Below, in pieces: positions 1-6,821 of a DNA stretch of 37,351 nucleotides. The position numbers and the translations under genes are program-made. Source of the stretch: a virus. The stretch is from the IMG/VR virus record IMGVR_UViG_3300032213_000901, positions 1 to 37,351 of that record. One strand, given 5' to 3'. Numbering within the stretch: position 1 is the first letter of the stretch; each line of letters starts with the position of its first letter. The notes below the pieces were generated by a model. That model was not told where the DNA came from. It saw only the letters and a list, made by a program, of their open reading frames with translations, and did no database searches.

Positions 1-123
1 CCTTTTAGCGGGGCCACCCTATCAACAAACAACTCTCTAAGCGTCATCGTTCGCCTCCCTTTTCCTAGTCAAAAAGGCGATGCTACCGGATACTGTACAG
101 ATGTTCAATCTACACCCCATCCG
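1..123. repeat. Terminal duplication (left copy); circular genome join
   Basis: These 123 bases are identical to positions 37229-37351. This is what a circular molecule, or one with circularly permuted ends, looks like after linear assembly. The copy holds the first 16 codons of the integrase (read leftward, start codon complement at 45-47) and part of the promoter region between integrase and the excisionase-like gene. Features here are therefore the same physical locus as those at the right end. Confidence 0.95.
91..100. promoter_or_regulatory. Palindromic operator candidate, copy 1 (TACTGTACAG)
   Basis: CTGTACAG is a perfect 8-base palindrome, here inside TACTGTACAG. An identical 10-mer lies at 145-154. 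Both are in the divergent intergenic region between the integrase (-) and the excisionase-like gene (+), where a lysogeny repressor would bind. Function is inferred from symmetry, repetition and position only; the binding protein is unknown. Confidence 0.5.
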
Positions 124-144
124 TTAGAAACATCGCCGCAAAAC

Positions 145-154
145 TACTGTACAG
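145..154. promoter_or_regulatory. Palindromic operator candidate, copy 2 (TACTGTACAG)
   Basis: Second exact copy of the 10-mer TACTGTACAG, 54 bp (about five helical turns) from the first. The spacing would put two bound dimers on the same face of the DNA. It is 37 bp before a TTGACG hexamer (191-196) that could be the -35 element for the rightward gene. Confidence 0.5.
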
Positions 155-190
155 CGTTTCGAGTCAAGCAGGCAAGGCGAGTTTGGCGGT

Positions 191-218
191 TTGACGAAGT
201 AGCAGATAGCGTTAGCAT
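191..218 (+). promoter_or_regulatory. Possible sigma70-type promoter before the excisionase-like gene
   Basis: TTGACG (191-196) and TAGCAT (213-218) are separated by 16 bp and match the -35/-10 consensus at 5/6 and 4/6 positions. The same 10-mer TTGACGAAGT recurs at 1208-1217, before another intergenic region. If this promoter is used, transcription would start around 225, close to the start codon at 235, giving a very short leader; the assignment is therefore tentative. Confidence 0.3.
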
Positions 219-234
219 CTGAGGGATGGTTGCA

Positions 235-498
235 ATGACTCCACACACACTCGACGGCGGCGAATACCTTACGGTGCTTGAGGCCGTCGAGCACATGGGC
301 TGCTCGGAGGCATGGGTTCGCACGCTTCTAGGGCGGGGCCAGCTGCCCGGCGCAAAGCGGATCGGCCAACGTGTCTGGCTCATTCCAAAGTCTGCCGCCA
401 CTGAAGCCAAGTCGGCCCTGACCAGCAGGGCGAACGGCAAGCGGCACCTGGCCAAGCGGCCGGCAGCCAAGCGGAAGAAGGCGAAGCGGAAGAAGTAG
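235..498 (+). CDS. Excisionase-like helix-turn-helix DNA-binding protein
   Basis: An 87-residue protein with a MerR/excisionase-type winged helix (HTH_17-like) at about residues 10-55. The pattern is YLTVLEAVEHMGCSEAWVRT, then a recognition-helix and wing region ending in VWLIPKS. The last 20 or so residues are almost all Lys, Arg and Ala, a tail suited to non-specific DNA contact. I chose the ATG at 235 because GAGGG (221-225) lies 9 bases upstream; an ATG at 226 is possible but too close to that site. It lies across the divergent promoter region from the integrase, the usual place for an excisionase or early regulator. Excisionase activity is inferred from fold and position. Confidence 0.65.
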   Translation: MTPHTLDGGEYLTVLEAVEHMGCSEAWVRTLLGRGQLPGAKRIGQRVWLIPKSAATEAKSALTSRANGKRHLAKRPAAKRKKAKRKK

Positions 499-553
499 CG
501 TTTTCCCGCTGGAAACGCACTCCAGAAAATCTTTTCTCTACTGCTGGACGCCT

Positions 554-567
554 AAGTGACGATAGCC
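554..567 (+). repeat. AAGTGACG-type repeat, copy 1
   Basis: AAGTGACGATAGCC, related to AAGTGACGCTAGCC (1214-1227) and AAGTGACGCTACCC (1236-1249). It lies between the excisionase-like gene and the next gene, and is followed by TACACT (568-573). That hexamer could be a -10 element with TGGACG (545-550) as -35, spacer 17 bp. A shared promoter or operator element is the simplest reading. Confidence 0.4.
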
Positions 568-663
568 TACACTACGCCCATGCGAGCAAATGAGACTCGC
601 GGCCACGAACCAGTACGATTGGAACTTATTCGCGGCTTAGCCGCACAAACTGGAGACCAGACC

Positions 664-1071
664 ATGGCAGCCGAAGACGAGTACATGAGTAAGCGGGGGT
701 TAACCAAGTTTGAGCAAAGCCTTGCCACTTGGGAAAGCAACGACGACGACACATGCGACAAGGCGCATGCTCATTTCACGCAACTAGAAAGCTCGTTCAC
801 CGACTGCTTTGACGTGTCTGACGAAGCTCGTCGCCTGCATGCTGTAATGTTTAACGAAAAGTACGATCACGGCTCGCCAAGGGACGCCATTATTTCTGCA
901 GCGGTTGCTTCGGCTTACTCGCTGGCAATATTGGACGTTGCAAAACGACTTGGCGTCGATGAACGTGCGGTCCGTAATGGGCTGGAGATATGCGAGACTC
1001 CGGACGCTGAGCGTTTTGTCAGCGAATGCAAGTCGCATTACGCTTCCAGAAAGGAGCGTGGTGCCACATGA
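664..1071 (+). CDS. Hypothetical early protein
   Basis: 135 residues if translation begins at the ATG at 664, which has GGAGA seven bases upstream. The frame is open back to 556, but upstream starts lack a ribosome site and would overlap the repeat at 554. The protein is acidic and helix-rich, with no motif I recognise. Residues around AIISAAVASAYSLAILDVAKRLGV resemble a helix-turn-helix (LAILDVAKRLGVDERAVRNG), so DNA binding is possible. It overlaps the next gene by four bases (ATGA), so the two are translationally coupled. Confidence 0.6.
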   Translation: MAAEDEYMSKRGLTKFEQSLATWESNDDDTCDKAHAHFTQLESSFTDCFDVSDEARRLHAVMFNEKYDHGSPRDAIISAAVASAYSLAILDVAKRLGVDERAVRNGLEICETPDAERFVSECKSHYASRKERGAT

Positions 1072-1211
1072 CACGCCGCTGGAACGCCGCACTGCAATCG
1101 CTCGTCTTAGTCCGCCTGGGCCAAGAGCTCGGCACCGACTCGAGCCTAGCCCAGACCGTGGCTCACGCGATTGATTTCGCTGTAGGCACACTCGCCAGAT
1201 TTCTGCCTTGA
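1068..1211 (+). CDS. Small hypothetical protein (47 aa)
   Basis: A 47-residue ORF starting at the ATG at 1068 that overlaps the stop of the previous gene (ATGA), with AAGGAG at 1051-1056, 11 bases upstream. The sequence is moderately hydrophobic with no clear membrane segment. Coupling and the ribosome site are the only support; no family recognised. Confidence 0.45.
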   Translation: MTRRWNAALQSLVLVRLGQELGTDSSLAQTVAHAIDFAVGTLARFLP

Positions 1212-1332
1212 CGAAGTGACGCTAGCCAATACCCTAAGTGACGCTACCCACATGCGGCAGCAGGGAGGACTAACACCACAACACTGGAATCTTCGTACAG
1301 CCGCTTGCCTCGTAGGTGGACGCCTGTACACT
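1208..1332 (+). promoter_or_regulatory. Regulatory region with tandem AAGTGACGCTA repeats and possible promoters
   Basis: The roughly 300-base stretch 1212-1508 has no convincing gene. It begins with TTGACGAAGT (1208-1217, also at 191-200). Then come AAGTGACGCTAGCC (1214-1227) and AAGTGACGCTACCC (1236-1249), 22 bp apart, which puts both on one face of the helix. TTGCCT (1305-1310) and TACACT (1327-1332), 16 bp apart, could be a promoter. ORFs crossing this region lack ribosome sites and are low complexity. Confidence 0.4.
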
Positions 1333-1440
1333 ACCGCAACCACATCGGGTGGGGCCGCCACCACGCCTCACTCGACAAGTTACGCACCACGGAAAGCACA
1401 GGATTTCTCTTTTTTTCTAGGCCAAATGGCATGAGTATTG

Positions 1441-1449
1441 CCCCCCCCC
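1441..1449 (+). repeat. C9 homopolymer tract
   Basis: Nine consecutive C residues, 60 bases before the start of the next gene and just after a T7 tract (1410-1416). It is the longest G/C run I noticed in the window. Such tracts are prone to slippage, both in vivo and in sequencing. Confidence 0.9.
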
Positions 1450-1508
1450 ATTTACACTCTTCCCCGCAATGGGGTTGGTGGACATGGGAACACCCAAGGA
1501 ATCGCACG

Positions 1509-1751
1509 ATGATCACGAATGAATCAAGCCCCGCCGAAAACGAATACCTCGCCGCCGTGGCTGGCCTGCACGAGCAGACGGTGAGCCCTGCCCACAAGAC
1601 GCGAGAGCCCGCCGTGGGCGATTTCGTCAGCGGCACTACCTGCGGTCGCCGCTGGAGTGGCCGAGTCGAGTGGGTGAACGATCGCGGCGAAATCTGCGTG
1701 AACACCGATGGCAGCTGGGTCTACGTGCCAATCGCTGACATCACGCACTGA
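1509..1751 (+). CDS. Small hypothetical protein, likely beta-barrel
   Basis: 80 residues, ATG at 1509 preceded by AAGGA (1496-1500) at 8 bases. The C-terminal half (from about residue 35) alternates hydrophobic and polar residues with Gly-Asp turns: VGDFVSGTTCGRRWSGRVEW then VNDRGEICVN. That is the look of a small SH3-like beta-barrel. No family recognised and function unknown. It is the last gene before a terminator-like hairpin and the recombination block. Confidence 0.6.
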   Translation: MITNESSPAENEYLAAVAGLHEQTVSPAHKTREPAVGDFVSGTTCGRRWSGRVEWVNDRGEICVNTDGSWVYVPIADITH

Positions 1752-1767
1752 GACAAGGGAACGCAAG

Positions 1768-1861
1768 GCGGTGGAACCGCTGAGCGGAAGGAGTCGAGCG
1801 GAGCTCGAGCAGCAAGGACGCATTATTCACCCGCCGAGCAGGACGCGGAGCGGGCTTTTTT
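1768..1861 (+). terminator. Hairpins and probable rho-independent terminator
   Basis: GCGGT-GGA-ACCGC forms a perfect 5 bp hairpin at 1768-1780. Downstream, CCCGC (1830-1834) pairs with GCGGG (1850-1854) and is followed by C and six T residues (1856-1861), a terminator signature. It separates the small early genes from recT. The first stem may belong to a leader or small RNA. Confidence 0.5.
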
Positions 1862-1885
1862 CAACAACGCAGAAAGGGACGCGAC

Positions 1886-2812
1886 ATGACCACAGAGATC
1901 AGCACCAACACGACGCCAACGAGGGGGCTGGCCCTCGCTTCATTCGACGATGCGTTTCGGTTTGCCCAGATGGTGGCGAAGAGCGACTTTGCCCCCAAGG
2001 ATTTTCGTGGCAAGCCCGAGTCCTGCCTGCTTGCGATTCAGCACGGCAGCGAGATTGGCTTGAGCCCAATGCAAAGCCTGCAGAACATCGCCTGCATCAA
2101 TGGGCGGCCTGCGATTTGGGGCGACGCGGCCCTAGCGTTGTGCCTTGCCAGCCCCGTCTGCAACGGCATCCACGAGACGATTGAGGGCGACGGCGACAAC
2201 ATGACGGCCGTGTGCCAGACCAGCCGCAAGGGCAAGGACGCAAACGTGGTGGCACGGTTCAGCGTGGCCGACGCGAAGAAGGCTGGCCTGTGGGGAAAGA
2301 CAGGCCCGTGGACGCAGTACCCGAAGCGGATGCTGCAGCTGCGTGCCCGAGGCTTCGCGCTGCGTGACGCCTTCCCTGACGTGCTCAAGGGACTTGTGAC
2401 GGCCGAAGAGGCCCAGGACTACCCGCAGGCCGAGGCAGCCAGAGAGCCAGCGATGATCCGCCCGCAAGGGCAACCGGCCCGGCCCTTGACCAAAAGTGTC
2501 AAGGAGGCGGCACCGGGCGTGACCGTGGCACACGTCGAGCGGTTTGAGCCGCAGTCCAGTGCGGTTGCTGCCGCGACTCCAGGAGACATGGAACGCAGCA
2601 GGCTGGCGGTCAACAAGGCGGCCAATGCCGCAGCCTTGGAGCGGATGCAGTCTGTCACCGAAGAGCGGCTGAAGTCTGGCTTCTACACGCCGGCCCAGGC
2701 GGACGAGCTGCTGAACTTGATCAACGGCAAGCTCGATTGGCTGAGCAGCGAGCCCGAGGACCGTGGCACGGACTTTCCACACGAGGCCGCCGAGCACGAG
2801 GTGCACGCATGA
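1886..2812 (+). CDS. recT: RecT-family single-strand annealing recombinase
   Basis: 308 residues. RecT proteins bind single-stranded DNA and anneal complementary strands during phage recombination. The N-terminal two-thirds fits the family: FRFAQMVAKSDFAPKDFRGK, then a helix with GLSPMQSLQNI, INGRPAIWGDAALALC, and the conserved WTQYPKRMLQLRARGFALRD followed by AFPDVLKGL. The C-terminal 120 residues are Ala/Pro/Glu-rich and probably flexible. ATG at 1886 has AGAAAGGGA upstream. No RecE-type exonuclease gene is adjacent, which is unusual because RecT normally works with a 5'-3' exonuclease. It overlaps the next gene by four bases. Confidence 0.85.
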   Translation: MTTEISTNTTPTRGLALASFDDAFRFAQMVAKSDFAPKDFRGKPESCLLAIQHGSEIGLSPMQSLQNIACINGRPAIWGDAALALCLASPVCNGIHETIEGDGDNMTAVCQTSRKGKDANVVARFSVADAKKAGLWGKTGPWTQYPKRMLQLRARGFALRDAFPDVLKGLVTAEEAQDYPQAEAAREPAMIRPQGQPARPLTKSVKEAAPGVTVAHVERFEPQSSAVAAATPGDMERSRLAVNKAANAAALERMQSVTEERLKSGFYTPAQADELLNLINGKLDWLSSEPEDRGTDFPHEAAEHEVHA

Positions 2813-3048
2813 GCTACGAGCCCATGGTGATCAACGCCAAGGTTGTGGCCGAGCACCTCGAGCACCATCACTTGCCACGCATGGCACAGTGGGCGCTGAG
2901 TCAAGACAACGCAGTTGCCCGTGAGCAACTAGTGGCCAAGGTGTTGCAGCAGCAGCTGCGGAACGCACTGGCCCGACTGGAAAAGTACGAGCCGAAAGAG
3001 ACGCACACGCCCGTCAGTTGCGTCCCACCACCGGAGAGCAGCGACTAA
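2809..3048 (+). CDS. Hypothetical helical protein after RecT
   Basis: 79 residues starting with an ATG that overlaps the RecT stop (ATGA). It is helical and His/Gln-rich in its N-terminal 60 residues (AEHLEHHHLPRMAQWALSQD), ending in a Pro/Ser tail with one Cys. Coupling suggests a role with RecT or in the same early function. No family recognised. Confidence 0.6.
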   Translation: MSYEPMVINAKVVAEHLEHHHLPRMAQWALSQDNAVAREQLVAKVLQQQLRNALARLEKYEPKETHTPVSCVPPPESSD

Positions 3049-3121
3049 CGCCACGCCATTGGCGAAGCAGGCCGTAGAGCAGCATTGGTCGCCTAGCGGA
3101 AGTGGCGAGTAACCACCGCAG

Positions 3122-3171
3122 CCGACGCCGTTGTTACGGCGGTGAGTCGGACGCGCCCGGCGTAACCGGGC
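3122..3171 (+). promoter_or_regulatory. Structured 5' leader with two stable hairpins
   Basis: In the 144-base gap before the next gene, CCGAC (3122-3126) and GTCGG (3146-3150) enclose a perfect hairpin GCCGT-TGTT-ACGGC (3127-3140). It is followed by a second perfect hairpin GCCCGG-CGTAA-CCGGGC (3055 bases into the genome scale: 3155-3171). No T-tract follows, so this is more like a structured leader or protein-binding RNA than a terminator. The ribosome site AAGGA (3182-3186) lies 11 bases beyond the last stem. Confidence 0.5.
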
Positions 3172-3192
3172 AAATACACAAAAGGACTTGTG

Positions 3193-3516
3193 ATGAGCGA
3201 CTACTACACCGAAGCACCGCTGCCGCTGTTCGCCACGCGAGCACCCAGCGTGAACGGCTCGGCCACCTCGGCCGCAGCTGCGGACTCGCTGGGGCCGGCA
3301 ACGCTGAACGCCATGCAGCGGCGCGTCTACGAGTTCATCTGCCGCACGCCTAGCACTGACGAGGAAATCACCAACGAGCTTGAGATGAACGCGAGCACCG
3401 TCAGGCCCAGGCGGATTGAGTTGGCACGGCGTGGCCTGATCGTGGAGGCCGGCACCAGGCGGACGAGCAGCGGGCGGATGGCGGTGATTTGGAAAGCAAC
3501 TGCGGCGTCTCGTTGA
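3193..3516 (+). CDS. Winged-helix DNA-binding protein
   Basis: 107 residues, ATG at 3193 with AAGGA six bases upstream. From about residue 37 it has the winged-helix layout: LNAMQRRVYEFICRTPSTDE, EITNELEMNASTVRPRRIEL, then ARRGLIVEAGTRRTSSGRMA as the wing. The N-terminal 35 residues are low complexity. It is probably a transcriptional regulator or DNA-binding accessory protein. It resembles in outline the LexA-type domain at 6818 but the two are not close in sequence. Confidence 0.65.
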   Translation: MSDYYTEAPLPLFATRAPSVNGSATSAAAADSLGPATLNAMQRRVYEFICRTPSTDEEITNELEMNASTVRPRRIELARRGLIVEAGTRRTSSGRMAVIWKATAASR

Positions 3517-3538
3517 CGTGCGGCAGAGGATGAGATGA

Positions 3539-3769
3539 ATGAATCGAGACACCCGAAGGTCGTTCAGTAAGTCGCAGCGAAGGGATGCGTACTTGAAGGC
3601 TGGAGGAAAGTGCCAGAACTGCGGAGCCGAGTTGGCCCGCGGATGGGAGTGTGATCATGCGGATGAGTGGGCCGACGGAGGCGTCACTCAGATTTATAAC
3701 GCCCGAGCTTTGTGCCGGGATTGTCACAGGAGAAAGACTTATGTTCAGCGAGTTCGACGGTCTTCGTGA
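3539..3769 (+). CDS. HNH endonuclease-like protein (small)
   Basis: 76 residues with a complete HNH (beta-beta-alpha metal) motif: a CQNC zinc knuckle near residue 23, the ECDHADEWADGG segment containing the Asp-His pair, a conserved Asn in the NARALCRDCHRRK segment, and the second CxxC knuckle. ATG at 3539 has AGAGGA 8 bases upstream. Free-standing HNH proteins nick or cut DNA. Placed between a regulator and a helicase, it may be a homing nuclease or take part in recombination. It overlaps the helicase start by 29 bases. Confidence 0.8.
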   Translation: MNRDTRRSFSKSQRRDAYLKAGGKCQNCGAELARGWECDHADEWADGGVTQIYNARALCRDCHRRKTYVQRVRRSS

Positions 3770-5447
3770 TTGGCAGATAGATGCGTTGGAGCGGTACTTG
3801 GCAACTGATGGCCCGTTCCTTGGTTGCGCATGCCCAGGGTCTGGAAAGACTCGCTTTGCTTCGCGAGTAATTGCAATCCACAAGCGATCAAATCGCAGGC
3901 CGTTTGCGGTCGTGGCCTGCCCAACGGATGCCATCAAGGACCAGTGGGCCTCAAGTGCCCACTTGTCGGATGGATTGAATCTGACGACCAGAATCTCTGC
4001 CGGGGACGCCGCTCCGGCCGCATATGACGGCGCTGCGGTGACGTACGCGCAGCTTCCTGGATTGGCAAGCACGGTTAAGACTTGGGCCAAAAACGGATGC
4101 AACGTTTTGCTAGTGCCAGACGAGATTCACCACTGCTCTGAAAATGCGTCTTGGGGTCACGGGGTAGCAGAGGTCGGTGGCGTAGCGTCGCGAGTGCTTG
4201 CTCTTTCCGGCACGCCGTTCCGTTCGGATGGTAACCCGATTCCGTTTGTCACGTACGACAACCTTGGGTTTGCCGTCCCACAGTATGCGTACACGTACTC
4301 GCAAGCTATCGCTGACGGCGTATGCCGCCGTGTGATGTTTCGCCTTCGCGATGCCCGCGTAGTTCGCAAGTGGTCAACCGACTCTGCCGCTGAAGAGTGT
4401 CTGTGGTCAAAGTGCGGCGAAGACTACGGATCTTGGCTGCAGTCTGGTCTCGTCCCGGACGGAGACGCTGTTCGCGACATTATCACTGATTGCTGGAGTG
4501 AACTGACTCAGATGATTGAGGCTGGAGACCGATTGGCTGCTTGTGGCATCCACTGCAAGTCTTCCGGGCACAACGACGCCGACGACAAGTACGTCAACAA
4601 GATTGCGAAGGTGGTGCGTCAGATCACGGGCCACAATCCGCTTGTTATTCACCACGGCGTGCCAGGTGTGTCGGAATCAATCAAGAGGTTTCGCGAGTCT
4701 CGCGATCCTTCCGACAGGTTCATCGTCAGCATTAAGCAGTTTGGAGAAGGCGTTGACATTCCGAGGTGTCGCGTTGGCGGATACCTCAGCAACATCTCGT
4801 CGGAGATGTATTTGCGTCAGGTGGTTGGTCGGTACGTGCGCTACGAGCGAGGAAAGGGCAGTTCGCAGTACGCCGTCATGGTCATGCCTGACGTTCCGGC
4901 GTTCCGTTTGTTTGCTAGCCAGGTTGAGCAGGAAGCCAAGGTTGGTATCCAGCAGGCCGAGGAGCGTCGCCGGGCTGACGATAGCGCTAATCGCGACAAC
5001 GAAGACCGCCCGATGGTTCAGACGGTCAGCGTCGTCGGCGAGGGCGGAAGCCTGGTGATGTCTGGCGACCTGTTCAGCCTTGAAGACGATACAGTTCGGC
5101 GGGCTGAGGCGATTGCCGCTGAGTTTCCAACGTACCCGGTCGGAGACCTAGCCCGCATCATTAGTCGATCGTCGGTGGCCGACACGGCGTGCGCGGTGGC
5201 GGAGCCGCCGATGAACGTTCGATGCAAGCAGCTGCGGAGTCAATGCAACTCGCTGGCGTTCTCTGTGGCTAAGGCCTGTCCTGACGATTTCCCAAGCGTC
5301 AAGGACGTTCACGCAGAAGTGAATAGGCGGCAAAACGTTCCGCGCGGCGTTAAGAACGGGCAGAAATGGATCGAACACAACCGCGGGGCAGATGGTCTTA
5401 ATCAGCGTTTGGAAATCCTTCGCAACATGAAGGAGGAATACGCATGA
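3741..5447 (+). CDS. Superfamily 2 DEAD/DEAH-type helicase
   Basis: 568 residues. SF2 helicase motifs are in order: Q-like WQIDALERYL (11-20), Walker A CPGSGKT (31-37), motif Ia VVACPTDAIKDQW (57-69), motif II DEIH (127-130), motif III SGT (156-158). In the C-terminal RecA domain come FGEGVDIPRC (motif V) and LRQVVGRYVRY (motif VI, QxxGRxxR). The protein should use ATP to move on or remodel DNA. The last 150 residues are not recognisable. ATG at 3741 is preferred because AGGAGA ends seven bases upstream; starting at 3651 would lie deep inside the HNH gene. It may supply strand processing for RecT or open the origin. Confidence 0.85.
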   Translation: MFSEFDGLRDWQIDALERYLATDGPFLGCACPGSGKTRFASRVIAIHKRSNRRPFAVVACPTDAIKDQWASSAHLSDGLNLTTRISAGDAAPAAYDGAAVTYAQLPGLASTVKTWAKNGCNVLLVPDEIHHCSENASWGHGVAEVGGVASRVLALSGTPFRSDGNPIPFVTYDNLGFAVPQYAYTYSQAIADGVCRRVMFRLRDARVVRKWSTDSAAEECLWSKCGEDYGSWLQSGLVPDGDAVRDIITDCWSELTQMIEAGDRLAACGIHCKSSGHNDADDKYVNKIAKVVRQITGHNPLVIHHGVPGVSESIKRFRESRDPSDRFIVSIKQFGEGVDIPRCRVGGYLSNISSEMYLRQVVGRYVRYERGKGSSQYAVMVMPDVPAFRLFASQVEQEAKVGIQQAEERRRADDSANRDNEDRPMVQTVSVVGEGGSLVMSGDLFSLEDDTVRRAEAIAAEFPTYPVGDLARIISRSSVADTACAVAEPPMNVRCKQLRSQCNSLAFSVAKACPDDFPSVKDVHAEVNRRQNVPRGVKNGQKWIEHNRGADGLNQRLEILRNMKEEYA

Positions 5448-6010
5448 GCGAAGACGCTGAAACGGTCGTGCGTGCGGCCCAGCACGCGCTTATACACGGC
5501 GGTCAGTTCCTTGAGACTCTGCCGAAGATGGTGCTGAAGATCGGCAAAGGACGCTTATGGGACAAGCTCAAGCCGCGCGGACGCGATGCGTTCGCCGAGT
5601 TCTCCGACTTTGCGACGCATCCTCTACCCGATGGGCTTGGGTGCGACATCGGCCGGCTGATCGACCTGTGCAAAGGACACGACAAGGCGGTGAAGTTTCT
5701 GGAGGCGCAGCAAGGTCGAGAGCAGAAGGAAACTATCGTGCAGGGGAAACATTCATCTTCTTTATCTGATAAGGAAGAGACTCCGTCGGGAGGGACTGGC
5801 TCCGCGTACCTCCTGCGCCGCCTTGCCCGACTGGGCGACGACTGGATGGACCGATACGAGGCTGGTGAGTTCTCCAGCGTCCGCCAGGCGGCCATCGCCG
5901 CCGGCATCGTCAAGGTGCCAAGCGTGCTCGACAAGCTCCGCACGCTCTGGGCGAAGGCAACGGAAGCCGACCGCCGCACATTCATGGATGAGGTGAGCCA
6001 TGGCCGGTGA
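5444..6010 (+). CDS. Hypothetical phage replication-region protein
   Basis: 188 residues, coupled to the helicase by ATGA. N-terminal half: helical, with GRLWDKLKPRGRDAFAEFSD and a CDIGRLIDLCKGHDKAVKF helix. A Ser/Thr/Glu linker near residue 105 is followed by YLLRRLARLGDDWMDRYEAG and SVRQAAIAAGIVKVPSVLDK. The latter pattern is common in phage proteins next to replication initiators and looks like a helical DNA-binding or adaptor domain. I do not know a named function. Confidence 0.65.
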   Translation: MSEDAETVVRAAQHALIHGGQFLETLPKMVLKIGKGRLWDKLKPRGRDAFAEFSDFATHPLPDGLGCDIGRLIDLCKGHDKAVKFLEAQQGREQKETIVQGKHSSSLSDKEETPSGGTGSAYLLRRLARLGDDWMDRYEAGEFSSVRQAAIAAGIVKVPSVLDKLRTLWAKATEADRRTFMDEVSHGR

Positions 6011-6821
6011 ATGGATTCCCATCGACTGCAACCTCGCCACGAAGCCCGAAGTGCTCGAGCTCGTGGACGAGACTGGCGAACCGCAAGACGCGGTGATTGG
6101 CCGCGTCGTGCAGCTGTGGCTGTGGGCCGCGATGAACTCTGAGGATGGCACGGCCCGCATGACAGTGCGGCGTCTGGCCCGGCTGATTGGTGGCAGTGAC
6201 ACGTTCTGGGCGGGCGTCCAGCGTGTCGGCTGGCTTGAGGTGGACGAAGTTTCGGGGACTGTGGCGATCCCAGGATGGGAGCGTCGGTTCTCTTCTTCGG
6301 CCAAGGCTCGGGTGCAGGCTGCTGTCCGTCATGCCAAGGATAGGGAGGTGCGGCGCTCGTGCGCCCAGGGTGAGGGCGCTGATGCGTCGGACCATGGGCG
6401 CTCGTGCGCCCCAGAATTAAGAGGAGAAGAGAAGAGAAATTCATCCTCCTCCACGCGAGTGACATGGGGAGAAATCCAGAAAGCATGGGAGGCCAGTGGG
6501 CTGAAGCCCTGGAAACTGGAACGCCCGCCAAAGCAGAACGCCCACCTGGCGGACGATCCCGACTGGTGCCGCGATGCCTTGGCCGCCATTGAGAGGCTGC
6601 CTAAATGCCGGTTCTTCAAGACGCCGGCCACGATGCTGCAGCTGTTCTCGCCAGGCTTCGTTGACAAGGTGCTGGCTGGCTCGTTTGACGATGCGCCCGG
6701 CAAGCAGTCTGGCCGTGACTTCGCAGACGCGCCAGCACCGCCACGAGCATTCACTGGCGACGTAGCCGAAGCGTTTGACCGTACCCGTAGAAAACTTGCA
6801 GCCGCCAAGGAGGGCACATGA
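6000..6821 (+). CDS. Putative replication initiator (lambda O / DnaD-like layout)
   Basis: 273 residues, overlapping the previous gene by 11 bases. N-terminal 100 residues look like a winged-helix domain (WIPIDCNLATKPEVLELVDE; LARLIGGSDTFWAGVQRVGW). This is typical of phage replisome organisers. A charged, Ser-rich linker (about 110-152) is followed by a second helical domain with WGEIQKAWEASGL and CRFFKTPATMLQLF, which resembles C-terminal helicase-loader binding domains. The DNA for the linker carries three spaced repeats and an A/G-rich tract, as in the lambda O gene, where the origin sits inside the initiator gene. Assignment is by layout, not by a clear family signature. Confidence 0.6.
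   Translation: MAGEWIPIDCNLATKPEVLELVDETGEPQDAVIGRVVQLWLWAAMNSEDGTARMTVRRLARLIGGSDTFWAGVQRVGWLEVDEVSGTVAIPGWERRFSSSAKARVQAAVRHAKDREVRRSCAQGEGADASDHGRSCAPELRGEEKRNSSSSTRVTWGEIQKAWEASGLKPWKLERPPKQNAHLADDPDWCRDALAAIERLPKCRFFKTPATMLQLFSPGFVDKVLAGSFDDAPGKQSGRDFADAPAPPRAFTGDVAEAFDRTRRKLAAAKEGT
6352..6452. other. Candidate replication origin: iterons inside the initiator gene
   Basis: GGCGCTCGTGCGCC occurs at 6352-6365 and 6397-6410, each a palindrome with a TCGT centre. A related copy, GGCGCTGATGCGTC (11/14), lies between them at 6375-6388. Start-to-start spacing is 23 and 22 bp, two helical turns. Immediately after comes a purine-rich, A-rich tract (6413-6440) with AGAATTAAG, in an otherwise GC-rich genome: a possible unwinding element. 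Position in the linker of the initiator-like gene matches lambdoid origins. Confidence 0.5.

Noticed and set aside
1216-1434. Short + strand frames in the 1212-1508 gap
   Set aside because: No ribosome site at plausible starts, low-complexity Thr/Ala-rich translation, and they run across the repeat motifs and homopolymers; treated as regulatory DNA.
5503-6531. 342-residue open frame on the - strand
   Set aside because: Lies opposite two well-supported coupled genes; Ser/Arg/Pro-rich and without a ribosome site.
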